Positions 45,631-53,859 of a DNA stretch of 64,000 bases are shown piece after piece; position 1 is the stretch's first letter; each line of letters starts with the position of its first letter. The DNA comes from Chitinophagaceae bacterium. Lineage in GTDB: Bacteria > Bacteroidota > Bacteroidia > Chitinophagales > Chitinophagaceae. The notes below the pieces were generated by a model. It saw only the letters and a program-made list of their open reading frames with translations. It did not search any database and was not told the DNA's origin. The translations under genes were made by a program, and so were the position numbers. The stretch spans positions 496,001 through 560,000 of the forward strand of contig JADJTY010000012.1 of NCBI GenBank assembly GCA_016710935.1, written 5' to 3'.

Positions 45631-46674
45631 TTATTTAGTATCACTGAAGAGTAAATTTTCATTCCCGCCAAAAGCCGATTTTTTACCTAAATGCTCATAG
45701 GCTTTAGCAGTGGCTTCTCTCCCTCGTGCAGTGCGTTGTAAAAAACCTTCCTGTATTAAAAAGGGTTCGTACACTTCTTCCAATGTACCCACTTCTTCGC
45801 CAACGGCTGTTGCAATGGTGGTAATGCCTACAGGGCCGCCTTTAAATTTATCGATGATGGTATGCAGGATACGGTTGTCCATTTCATCCAGGCCATGCTT
45901 ATCTACATTCAATGCTTTTAATGCGTGTTCGGTAATGGCGAGGTCAATAACGCCATTCCCTATTACTTGTGCAAAATCACGTACCCTGCGTAAAAGACCA
46001 TTTGCAATACGTGGCGTACCACGGCTGCGACCGGCAATTTCTGCAGCAGCATCGCTGGTAATTTTGGTGTTTAAAATTTTAGATGAACGCAGAATAATAT
46101 TTTTCAGCGTAACGGCATCATAATATTCCAGTCGGGATTTTATACCGAAACGTGAAAGCAACGGAGCCGTTAATAAACCACTCCTGGTGGTAGCACCAAT
46201 TAAGGTAAACGGGTTCAAATTTATCTGTACACTTCTTGCATTGGGTCCGCTGTCGATCATAATATCTATGCGAAAATCTTCCATGGCAGCATACAAATAT
46301 TCTTCTACCACGGTACTCAGCCGGTGTATCTCATCAATAAATAAAACATCATTGGGTTCCAGGTTGGTGAGTAAACCTGCCAGGTCGCCGGCCTTTTCAA
46401 TAACCGGTCCGCTGGTTTCACGTATGCTTACGCCCAGTTCGTTGGCCACAATTCTTGATAAAGTTGTTTTACCCAATCCCGGCGGGCCATGAAAAAGAAT
46501 ATGATCCAAAGCCTCGCCACGCATTTTGGCCGCTTTGATGAAGATGGTGATATTATCGATGATCTGGCTCTGACCCGAAAAATCGTCAATAGCCGCCGGC
46601 CTGATGGTATTTTCAAATTCTTTTTCGGCAGAATTCAAAAATTCAGATTCATTATTTAAATTCGGGTTGGCCAT
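45631..46674 (-). CDS. ruvB: Holliday junction branch migration helicase RuvB
   Basis: About 347 residues from the ATG at 46674 (MANPNLNNESEF); the upstream ATG at 46680 is also possible. It is an AAA+ motor that drives branch migration with RuvA. Motifs: IRPAAIDDFSGQ, Walker A FHGPPGLGKTTLSR, Walker B DVLFIDEIHRL, sensor 1 IGATTRSGLL, arginine finger region APLLSRFGI, and the C-terminal winged helix GPVGITTIATAVGEE ... YEPFLIQEGFLQRTARGR. ruvA and ruvC are not in the window. Confidence 0.96.
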   Translation of the reverse strand: MANPNLNNESEFLNSAEKEFENTIRPAAIDDFSGQSQIIDNITIFIKAAKMRGEALDHILFHGPPGLGKTTLSRIVANELGVSIRETSGPVIEKAGDLAGLLTNLEPNDVLFIDEIHRLSTVVEEYLYAAMEDFRIDIMIDSGPNARSVQINLNPFTLIGATTRSGLLTAPLLSRFGIKSRLEYYDAVTLKNIILRSSKILNTKITSDAAAEIAGRSRGTPRIANGLLRRVRDFAQVIGNGVIDLAITEHALKALNVDKHGLDEMDNRILHTIIDKFKGGPVGITTIATAVGEEVGTLEEVYEPFLIQEGFLQRTARGREATAKAYEHLGKKSAFGGNENLLFSDTK

Positions 46675-46688
46675 GAGCAAATTTTTTC

Positions 46689-46706
46689 ATCCGATAATAA
46701 TCGGAT
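46689..46706. promoter_or_regulatory. palindrome in the divergent ruvB/oxidoreductase promoter region
   Basis: ATCCGAT and ATCGGAT separated by AATA, lying in the 69-nt gap between two divergent genes. Possibly an operator; no regulator is identified. Confidence 0.45.
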
Positions 46707-46743
46707 TTGTAAAACTAATCATTAATCACTAAACATATTTTAT

Positions 46744-47394
46744 ATGAAAACAGGAATATTAGGCAGCGGCATTGTAGGCCGTGTTTTGGGCAGCGCATTT
46801 ATTGCCGAAGGACATGAAGTAATGTTGGGTACCAGGAATGTTAAAAAAGACGAAGTGGTAAAATGGCTTGCTGAAAACCCGGGTGCAAAAGCAGGATCTT
46901 TTGAAGATACAGCAGCTTTTGGTGACATGATCGTACTGGCCACATCGGGCGACATTACAGCCGGGGTTATTAAACATGCGGGCATCCAGAATTTTAAAGG
47001 TAAAATAGTTATTGATGCTGCTAATCCCATTGATCATAACAGACCACCGGTGAATGGCGTGTTGCCCTTTTTTACAACAACCCACGAATCGCTGATGGAG
47101 CAACTGCAACATTTGTTACCCGAAGCTAAACTGGTGAAAGCTTTCAACAGTGTAGGCAATGCTTTTATGTATAAGCCCGATTTTAACGGGCAAAAACCAA
47201 CCATGTTTATTTGTGGTAACGATGAAGATGCAAAAAAATCGGTTACAGCCATTTTAGATGCTTTTGGCTGGGAGACGGCCGACATGGGTAAGGTAGAATC
47301 TGCCCGTGCCATTGAAGCCCTTTGTATGCTTTGGTGTATCCCCGGCATTTTAAATAACCAGTGGACACATGCTTTTAAGCTGCTTAAAAAATAG
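46744..47394 (+). CDS. NADP-binding oxidoreductase, F420-dependent reductase-like
   Basis: A 216-residue single-domain Rossmann protein starting MKTGILGSGIVGRVLGSAF (GxGxxG), with LGTRN for NADP ribose contact and VIDAANPID in the middle. It matches the NADPH:F420 oxidoreductase/coenzyme F420-dependent NADP reductase fold (PF03807-like). Bacteroidota normally lack F420, so the physiological acceptor is probably different. Divergent from ruvB; followed by a lytS-type kinase on the same strand after 123 nt. Confidence 0.8.
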   Translation: MKTGILGSGIVGRVLGSAFIAEGHEVMLGTRNVKKDEVVKWLAENPGAKAGSFEDTAAFGDMIVLATSGDITAGVIKHAGIQNFKGKIVIDAANPIDHNRPPVNGVLPFFTTTHESLMEQLQHLLPEAKLVKAFNSVGNAFMYKPDFNGQKPTMFICGNDEDAKKSVTAILDAFGWETADMGKVESARAIEALCMLWCIPGILNNQWTHAFKLLKK

Positions 47395-47505
47395 CTTAAG
47401 TGGCTATATGCAGTACAATTGTCATGTTCAACTGACAATTACGACCCCCTATACCACCATTTCACCATTAATCAAAACAGCCATTAAATTCAGTATATTG
47501 GGTGG

Positions 47506-47513
47506 TAATTTTG
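47506..47513 (+). promoter_or_regulatory. putative -7 element of the LytS-type kinase gene
   Basis: TAATTTTG fits TAnnTTTG and ends 4 nt before the ATG at 47518, as for copA; a leaderless transcript is possible. Confidence 0.45.
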
Positions 47514-47517
47514 CAGC

Positions 47518-48765
47518 ATGGGTAAAATAAATGTAAGATATTGGCTTTGCCAGCTAACCGGCTGGGGTGTTTGGGGGCTGATTTTACTGTACTTTAATTT
47601 TGTTGTATTTGGCGACAGGTTTAAAGAACAGGGCGGACAAAAGGAATACCTGATCAGCCTTGCCATATTGCTGTTATCAGGCATATTAACCACACACCTG
47701 CTGCGATTCATTATTAAAAAAACCAACTGGTTAAAGTTCTCTTTCAACCGCATTTTTTACATGTTCCTCATCTCGGTTGGTGCAACCGGTACACTATTAT
47801 ATTACGGCAGTAATTATATTGAAGCCCGTTCAGGATATTCTTACGATAACTACTTCAACAACCAAAAACTGGATAAGGCTGTTAAGATGGAAAAGCAATT
47901 TGGAATGGATTCTCTTGCCTATTACAGGATAGCCGCATTCAGTAAAGACACTTCTGTACAAAAAGGTATTTCGGAAATAAAAAAAGCAACCGGTTGGTCA
48001 AAAAACAAGAAAGGAGAATGGGTGTATGAGAATAAGTCGGACCTGGTGGGCGTATATTATACTTTAATGCTGATAGCCATCTGGATGCTTATCTACATTG
48101 TTTATCATTATGTAGAAAAAAACAGGAACGACCAGCTTGACCGGCTGAAACTGGAAACAACCGTAAAAGAACTGGAATTAAAAACCATCAAATCGCATAT
48201 CAATCCGCATTTTATTTTTAATTCGCTCAACAGCATACGCGCATTGGTAGACGAAAATCCCAAGCGGGCACGAAGGGCTATTACCGAATTAAGCAATATC
48301 CTGCGCAGCAGTATGCATGCCGAAAAATCTGAAACAGTTACGCTGGAAAGAGAACTGGATATTGTAAAAGATTATTTAGCGCTTGAGCAAATGCGTTTTG
48401 AAGAAAGGCTGAAAATAGAATTTGATATTGATGAAGATACTTTGCAGCAGCAGGTGCCACCGATGATGTTGCAGACACTGGTTGAAAATGCGATCAAACA
48501 CGGCATCAGCAAACAGATTCTGGGTGGTGTGGTGCGTATTGTTGCTGTTTTTAAAGACAATGTTATGCAGTTACAGGTTCAAAATACCGGTCAGTTGGAG
48601 ACAAACCCCGATGGAGAGGCCCGCCTGGCGGACAGACAGGGTTTTGGAATAAAAAGTACACAGGACAGGTTAAATTTGATGTACCAGGGAAAAGCGGTCT
48701 TTGAAATTAAAAACCTGGATACAGCCATGGTTGAGTCTAAAATAATATTGCCGGTTCATGTTTAA
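47518..48765 (+). CDS. LytS-type sensor histidine kinase
   Basis: A 415-residue kinase. Membrane helices lie near residues 10-30, 42-62, 78-98 and 182-202. The His_kinase domain (PF06580) has the phospho-acceptor His in LKTIKSHINPHFIFNSLNSIRAL, followed by the HATPase domain with VPPMMLQTLVENAIKHG and GFGIKSTQDRLNLMY. The regulator gene follows 24 nt later. Oddity: EARLADRQ before GFGI is encoded by a REP-like palindrome (about 48616-48640), an apparent in-frame insertion of roughly eight codons in the ATP-lid region. Confidence 0.92.
   Translation: MGKINVRYWLCQLTGWGVWGLILLYFNFVVFGDRFKEQGGQKEYLISLAILLLSGILTTHLLRFIIKKTNWLKFSFNRIFYMFLISVGATGTLLYYGSNYIEARSGYSYDNYFNNQKLDKAVKMEKQFGMDSLAYYRIAAFSKDTSVQKGISEIKKATGWSKNKKGEWVYENKSDLVGVYYTLMLIAIWMLIYIVYHYVEKNRNDQLDRLKLETTVKELELKTIKSHINPHFIFNSLNSIRALVDENPKRARRAITELSNILRSSMHAEKSETVTLERELDIVKDYLALEQMRFEERLKIEFDIDEDTLQQQVPPMMLQTLVENAIKHGISKQILGGVVRIVAVFKDNVMQLQVQNTGQLETNPDGEARLADRQGFGIKSTQDRLNLMYQGKAVFEIKNLDTAMVESKIILPVHV
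48616..48640. repeat. REP-like palindrome inside the LytS-type kinase gene
   Basis: CCGCCTGGCGG (48621-48631) is a palindrome followed by ACAGACAGG, a pattern seen in Bacteroidota repetitive palindromes. It encodes EARLADRQ between NPDG and GFGIKS. Confidence 0.65.
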
Positions 48766-48789
48766 AAATCAAATTAAAAAATTTATAAA

Positions 48790-49521
48790 ATGCAGAAGGC
48801 TTTAATAATTGATGATGAACGTTTAGCCAGGAATGAATTAAAAAAATTGTTGCTGGAGTTCCCGGAAATTGAAGTGGTTGGCGAAGCAGCCAATGCCACC
48901 GAAGGTTTGGAAAAGATAGAGAACCTGAGCCCCGACCTTATTTTTTTGGATATACAGATGCCGGGCAAGACGGGCTTTGATATGCTTACTGAGCTTGACA
49001 GTGCACCCCATGTTATTTTTACCACTGCTTACGATGAGTATGCTTTAAAAGCCTTTGAAGTTAATGCGCTTGATTATTTGATGAAGCCGGTAGAACCCAA
49101 GCGCCTGGCGGATGCCATTCAAAAACTTCATTTAGCCGATGAAAAAGAAATGGCAGCAACCATGGCCGGCATTAACCGCGGCATATTAAGCGATAAGGAC
49201 CAGATATTTGTTAAAGATGGCGAACGTTGCTGGTTTGTAAAACTGGGCGAAGTAAGGTTGTTTGAAAGTGTGGGCAATTATGCCAAAGTATTTTTTGGAA
49301 GCTACAAGCCATTAATTTTAAAATCACTGAATGCGCTGGAAGAAAGACTTGATGAAAAACTTTTCTTCAGGGCCAACCGCAAACATATTGTAAACCTGCG
49401 TATGATTGAAAAGATTGAACCCTACTTTAATGGCGGCCTTTTACTGGAACTGCAGGGCGGCGAAAAAATAGAAGTTAGCCGAAGGCAGGCGGTGAAGTTT
49501 AAGGAGATGATGAGCCTTTGA
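48790..49521 (+). CDS. LytTR-type response regulator
   Basis: A 243-residue regulator. The receiver domain has D8/D9, the phospho-acceptor Asp54 in LIFLDIQMPGKTG and Lys in DYLMKPVEPKRL. The LytTR DNA-binding domain (about 135-240) contains VKDGERCWFVKLGEVRLFESVGNYAKV, FFRANRKHIVNL and VSRRQAVKFKEMM. It pairs with the LytS-type kinase just upstream. Its stop is followed immediately by a heptanucleotide array. Confidence 0.94.
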   Translation: MQKALIIDDERLARNELKKLLLEFPEIEVVGEAANATEGLEKIENLSPDLIFLDIQMPGKTGFDMLTELDSAPHVIFTTAYDEYALKAFEVNALDYLMKPVEPKRLADAIQKLHLADEKEMAATMAGINRGILSDKDQIFVKDGERCWFVKLGEVRLFESVGNYAKVFFGSYKPLILKSLNALEERLDEKLFFRANRKHIVNLRMIEKIEPYFNGGLLLELQGGEKIEVSRRQAVKFKEMMSL

Positions 49522-49542
49522 GGCAGTCGGGAGGCGGGAGTT
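49522..49542. repeat. three-unit heptanucleotide array after the LytTR gene
   Basis: GGCAGTC, GGGAGGC, GGGAGTT begin at the base after the TGA stop. Confidence 0.6.
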
Positions 49543-49594
49543 GCGGCACCCTATTCATGTTGAATCACTTTTAGATACCCCTTTTTTGAATTTT

Positions 49595-49602
49595 TATTTT
49601 TG
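49595..49602 (+). promoter_or_regulatory. putative -7 element of the M28 peptidase gene
   Basis: TATTTTTG fits TAnnTTTG and ends 12 nt before the ATG at 49615. Confidence 0.4.
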
Positions 49603-49614
49603 ACTTTCTTAGCC

Positions 49615-50913
49615 ATGAAAAAAACAGTTTTAACACTTACAGCAGGATTTATAAGCCTGCTTTCTTTTTCTCAGAAAATTGATAAGATCATTAATGCTGC
49701 CGAAGTAGAGCGTATTGAAAAAATTCTCTCTGCCGATGATATGCAGGGTCGCAAACCTTTTACACCAGGTATTGATAAAGCAGCGGATTTTATTGCCGCT
49801 GAATTTACAAAATCTAAGCTGGCCTTTTGGGGTGACAACAAAAATTATTTCCAGGAAATAACCATGATCAAAGCAAAGCCACTGGAGATAAGCGGCACGC
49901 TGGACAGTGAAACCCTCAATGGAAGTAATGTTGCCGCCAACTCCACCATGGCAGATCTTCATATTGCTTCTTTACAGGATTATGAAGTGGTGGTGGTAAA
50001 AAAAGAAGATGATTTTAATAAAACAGTTTTCCCCTTATTGGAAAAAGAAAAGAATTTACTGATATTGGTTGATACTGCCCATGCAAACCGCTTTGCACGG
50101 ATGAAGCGCTTTGCAGGTAATGCAAAATTTGCATCGCCGGTTTCGCAGCTTTTTATTTTAACGGCAAACCCGAAACCAACATCAATCCACCTGCATATCA
50201 AGCATGAATTAACCGAACAAAAACTTAAAAATGTGGTGGGTGTGATACCAGGCAAAAGTAAAAAAGATGAGTACGTGGTTTTTTCAGGTCATTACGATCA
50301 CCTGGGCATTGGTAAGCCCGATGCAAAAGGCGACAGCATTTACAATGGCGCAAATGACGATGCTGCCGGTACCACTGCCGTGATGATGCTGGCCAAATAT
50401 TTCAGCGAGGTAAAAAATAATGAACGCACCTTAATTTTTGTTGCTTTTACAGCCGAAGAAATTGGTGGTTATGGCAGCCGTTATTTTAGCAAACAACTGA
50501 ACCCCGATAAAGTAATGGCCATGTTTAATATTGAAATGATTGGCACTACCAGTAAATGGGGAACCAATAGTGCCTACATAACCGGTTACGAAAAAAGCGA
50601 TATGGGTAAGATTTTACAAGCCAATCTTGCCGGCTCTGCATTTCATTTTGAACCCGACCCCTACCCTAAACAAAATTTATTTTACCGCAGCGATAACGCA
50701 ACGCTGGCTGAGCTGGGCGTACCTGCACATACCATCTCCACTTCCAAAATGGAAGAAGTTCCCAACAACGAACCCAATTACCACAAACAGAGTGATGAGA
50801 TTGGCACATTGGATATGAACAATATGGCCGAAATCATTAAAGCCATTGCCATCAGCAGTAAAACCATTGTAAGTGGGAAGGATACGCCAACAAGAGTGGA
50901 GAAAGAGAAGTAA
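49615..50913 (+). CDS. M28 family metallopeptidase, secreted
   Basis: About 432 residues from ATG 49615 (MKKTVLTLTAGFISLLSFSQ, a signal peptide). An N-terminal PA-like insert region (about 80-190) precedes the M28 aminopeptidase domain. Its zinc ligands are visible: His/Asp in FSGHYDHLG, Asp in GANDDAAGTTA, Glu pair in TAEEIGGYGSRYF, Asp/Glu in NIEMIG and His near YHKQSDE. It is probably a periplasmic or outer-membrane aminopeptidase. It runs 33 nt ahead of the YciI-like gene, likely as a pair. Confidence 0.9.
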   Translation: MKKTVLTLTAGFISLLSFSQKIDKIINAAEVERIEKILSADDMQGRKPFTPGIDKAADFIAAEFTKSKLAFWGDNKNYFQEITMIKAKPLEISGTLDSETLNGSNVAANSTMADLHIASLQDYEVVVVKKEDDFNKTVFPLLEKEKNLLILVDTAHANRFARMKRFAGNAKFASPVSQLFILTANPKPTSIHLHIKHELTEQKLKNVVGVIPGKSKKDEYVVFSGHYDHLGIGKPDAKGDSIYNGANDDAAGTTAVMMLAKYFSEVKNNERTLIFVAFTAEEIGGYGSRYFSKQLNPDKVMAMFNIEMIGTTSKWGTNSAYITGYEKSDMGKILQANLAGSAFHFEPDPYPKQNLFYRSDNATLAELGVPAHTISTSKMEEVPNNEPNYHKQSDEIGTLDMNNMAEIIKAIAISSKTIVSGKDTPTRVEKEK

Positions 50914-50946
50914 CAGCCGTTTTATTTTACCCATAAAATTTAAAGC

Positions 50947-51432
50947 ATGCAGTTAAAAACCTACAGCTTCTTTTTAAAAAATATTACCCTGTTGATCCTG
51001 GTATTATTTTTTAGCCAGTTTAGTATGGCTCAAAAAGACAACCCTGCTTATGATAAGGCCCTGGCCGATTCTTTAGGCGGTGATGATTATGGTATGAAAA
51101 TGTACACCCTGGTTATTTTAAAAACCGGTCCCAATAAAATTGACCGAAAAGAAACCGTTGACAGTTTATTTAAAGGCCATATGGAAAACATTCAGCGTAT
51201 GGCAGCTGCCGGTAAGCTTATGGTGGCCGGCCCCATAAAAAAGAATGATAAGGCTTATCGTGGCATTTTTATTTTAAATGTAAAAACCACCGAAGAAGCA
51301 AACGAACTATTAGCGAAAGACCCGGCCATAAAAGAAAAATTACTGGAGGCCGAACTCTTTCAATGGTATGGCTCTGCGGCCCTGTCCATGTACCTGCCCT
51401 TTCATGATAAGGTAGAGAAAAAGAAAATGTAG
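50947..51432 (+). CDS. exported YciI-like protein
   Basis: 161 residues with a signal peptide (about 1-29, ITLLILVLFFSQFSMAQ). The mature part is one YciI-like alpha/beta barrel domain: MYTLVILKTGPNK, GHMENIQRMAAAGKLMVAGPI, YRGIFILNVKTTEEANELLAKDPAI. The family includes small dimeric hydrolase-like or dehydrochlorinase-like proteins; the biochemical role is usually unknown. The preceding M28 peptidase lies 33 nt upstream in the same direction. Confidence 0.83.
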   Translation: MQLKTYSFFLKNITLLILVLFFSQFSMAQKDNPAYDKALADSLGGDDYGMKMYTLVILKTGPNKIDRKETVDSLFKGHMENIQRMAAAGKLMVAGPIKKNDKAYRGIFILNVKTTEEANELLAKDPAIKEKLLEAELFQWYGSAALSMYLPFHDKVEKKKM

Positions 51433-51600
51433 GAATTTACCTCGCAAAAATGCAAGGGATTGCATCAATTGTTTATCAGTTTATTCCAAAATTTATACAG
51501 GGCTTGCAGCTATAAACATTGTGTGTTATATTTATAGGGCGGCGGCATTTTCTACAAACTTATAAAAGCGTGAAGGTTAAAATAACAACAGATACCTGCT

Positions 51601-52413
51601 ATGCTACAGACAACAAATATATTTTATCCCGATACGGATAGCGAAAACAGTCTGATAAAATACATTTGGCAAATAAACAAGTCTGATTGCGGAGTTGAAA
51701 AAGAAATAATTCTTCCAAAAGGAACATCAGAGATAATTTTTAACCTGAATGAGAAAACACTTTGCTTTAATGATTCAGAAAACGCTCCTGTTAATTTGCA
51801 CCGATGTATCATTAATGGGCTAAATACAATTCCCCATTATTTAATTAAAAATGAATCACAACTCTTTATAGGTATTCAATTGCACCCGTATGCATTAAAG
51901 TATCTTTTTGGAATACCGAACAAAGAATTCACAAACAAGGTACTTGATGGCTTTGCTATTTGTAACTCTCTTACAAGCCTGTTTGATGAGCTTGCATCTG
52001 TACTCCTTTTTGAAACAAGGGTTGCATTAATCCTAAAATGGTTCAGACAAAAGACAGCATGCAATAAAAGGCTACCGGACAAGTCTATGATTTTTGATCT
52101 ATGCTACAATGCAGTTACAGAGAATCTATCCGTAAAATCTATCTCCAAAACATATAATCTTTCCGACAGGCACCTCAGAAGACTATCCAATGATTATCTG
52201 GGAATAAATACAGAAGATTTTATACTGTATCGAAAATACCTGAAGTCACTAATGCAATTGCATGACCCTGAAAAATCGCTTACTGAGGTAGCTTATACAA
52301 GTGATTATTATGACCAGTCACATTTTATAAGGGAGTTTAAAGCATTTACAGGACTGACACCTGGTGAATATCGTAAAAACATGAGTGGATTACCAGGCCA
52401 TGTATTCTTTTAG
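51601..52413 (+). CDS. AraC family transcriptional regulator
   Basis: A 270-residue regulator. The N-terminal half is a DUF6597-like sensor domain (EIILPKGTSEIIFNLNE, FIGIQLHPYALKYLFG) and the C-terminal AraC HTH pair (about 165-262) contains SVKSISKTYNLSDRHLRRL and SLTEVAYTSDYYDQSHFIREFKAFTGLTPGEYRK. Its stop codon abuts the start of the methyltransferase gene, so the two are probably translated together and the regulator may control that operon. Confidence 0.92.
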   Translation: MLQTTNIFYPDTDSENSLIKYIWQINKSDCGVEKEIILPKGTSEIIFNLNEKTLCFNDSENAPVNLHRCIINGLNTIPHYLIKNESQLFIGIQLHPYALKYLFGIPNKEFTNKVLDGFAICNSLTSLFDELASVLLFETRVALILKWFRQKTACNKRLPDKSMIFDLCYNAVTENLSVKSISKTYNLSDRHLRRLSNDYLGINTEDFILYRKYLKSLMQLHDPEKSLTEVAYTSDYYDQSHFIREFKAFTGLTPGEYRKNMSGLPGHVFF

Positions 52414-53523
52414 ATGTTCAATGTCCGTCTGATACAATTTTTTCAGCGCATGGGAAATGACCTTTACCTGAAAAAACGGAAGGTTATGATTTATAAGTTC
52501 TCGCTGATTGAAAAAATTCTGCTGGCCAACGACATTATTCCACATCCATTTGCCGATGCTTCATCATCTGTAGGGCTTGGCTTTGCTTTAGGCTGCTCTG
52601 TAAAACTAAAAATAACTGACGCCTTGTCTATGGATTACCAGCACGTTAATGCCATTGCTGCAAAAGCAAGTGTGAGTACAAAAGGTTGTGAAATAATACT
52701 CGATTGCCTGGATGCCCTGGGATATACCAGGAAAGACGGCGACAATTATTCATTTACCAAAAGAGGTTTTAAATGCCTTTCCCCCTTATCGGAGGACAAT
52801 TTCCGGCACTTTATTCTTTTCTGCGACTATCTCTATAAAGGTTACATAACAATAGATGACACGATAAAACATGGCAAAAGGCCTCATTCAAATATGCTTG
52901 AAGAGATGACTGATTATGAGTGGGAGCTCTTTTCAAGAGCCATGATTGATATATCAAAAACCAATGTTAAGGAGGTTTGCAATAAAATCACTGTCTCTAA
53001 GACAGATGCTAAAATGCTTGACCTGGGTGGCTCACATGGACTTTACAGCATTGAACTTTGCAGAAAACATACTCAGTTAAAATCTTCGGTAATTGATTTA
53101 CCACCTGTGAAAAAATACACAGATGAATGTGTGGCTAAACATCATGCAGCAGGTAGTGTTTCGTTTGTTGCTTCAGACTTTATGAAAGATGAATTACCAA
53201 AAAACAATGACATCATTCTTGCATTCAATATTATTCATGGGCTAAATGCAACAGAAAATGAAGAACTTGCCCAAAAGGTATTCAATTCATTAAATGATGG
53301 GGGCAGATATATCATTCTGGACCAGATTAAAGGAATCGGCGGCAAGTCACAACTTTCAAAAGCAACAACTGCATATATGGCTTTAAACCTGCTGCACCAG
53401 GCCGGTGGAAATACGTATACACACAAAGAAGCAGGCATATTCGCAAAAAAAGCGGGGTTCAAAAACACACAATTAAAAAAACTGAATGCTCCGGGATTCG
53501 GAATCGTAATCTGTACAAAGTAA
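52414..53523 (+). CDS. SAM-dependent O-methyltransferase-like protein
   Basis: A protein of about 345-369 residues. The N-terminal part is a winged-helix dimerisation domain (ITDALSMDYQHVNAIAAKASVSTKGCEIILDCLDALGYTRK). The SAM-binding Rossmann domain follows with LDLGGSHGLYSIELC (motif I, near residue 205) and SFVASDFMKDELPKNNDIILAFNIIHGL. This is the plant-type/CrtF-like O-methyltransferase layout used on small hydrophobic substrates. The start is either 52414, abutting the AraC stop, or the internal ATG at 52486, which gives a more usual N-terminus. Substrate unknown. Confidence 0.85.
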   Translation: MFNVRLIQFFQRMGNDLYLKKRKVMIYKFSLIEKILLANDIIPHPFADASSSVGLGFALGCSVKLKITDALSMDYQHVNAIAAKASVSTKGCEIILDCLDALGYTRKDGDNYSFTKRGFKCLSPLSEDNFRHFILFCDYLYKGYITIDDTIKHGKRPHSNMLEEMTDYEWELFSRAMIDISKTNVKEVCNKITVSKTDAKMLDLGGSHGLYSIELCRKHTQLKSSVIDLPPVKKYTDECVAKHHAAGSVSFVASDFMKDELPKNNDIILAFNIIHGLNATENEELAQKVFNSLNDGGRYIILDQIKGIGGKSQLSKATTAYMALNLLHQAGGNTYTHKEAGIFAKKAGFKNTQLKKLNAPGFGIVICTK

Positions 53524-53859
53524 TAGCCTGGCTCACTTAGTGGTAATTACTTCATATAGTTAATTGCCAATAGCGAATTCATTTCATAAGACAACAATAT
53601 GATCAATCAACCCACAACTAATAATTGATAAATCAACTGACTCATCCTAATAAAAATGACCGGCCATTGGTGTTGCCGGCAATATATTTTTTTACTATAA
53701 ATCACCAGTTTTTATTTATACATTTAGTCTTGCCGGCAGGCAGGTTTAGTTCCACCGGGTTGGCTAATCCTTCCTTATCAAATACCGCCCCCATGAACAG
53801 CAGATTTTTGAGCATTTGTAAAACAGGAATATTACTCAAAGCTTATTAAAAATTGTAAA
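53524..53859. other. intergenic region with a REP-like palindrome and a possible gene remnant
   Basis: 336 nt. A REP-like palindrome (TGCCGGCAGGCAGG, about 53731-53744) lies inside. On the minus strand, 53702-53839 is open for 45 codons (LSNIPVLQMLKNLLFMGAVF...), with coding-like composition that ends in the palindrome, and could be the tail of a lost gene. No terminator is evident. Confidence 0.5.

Noticed and set aside
53625..53849. 74-codon frame on the plus strand
   Set aside because: Contains a REP-like palindrome, no recognisable domain, and overlaps a better candidate frame on the other strand.
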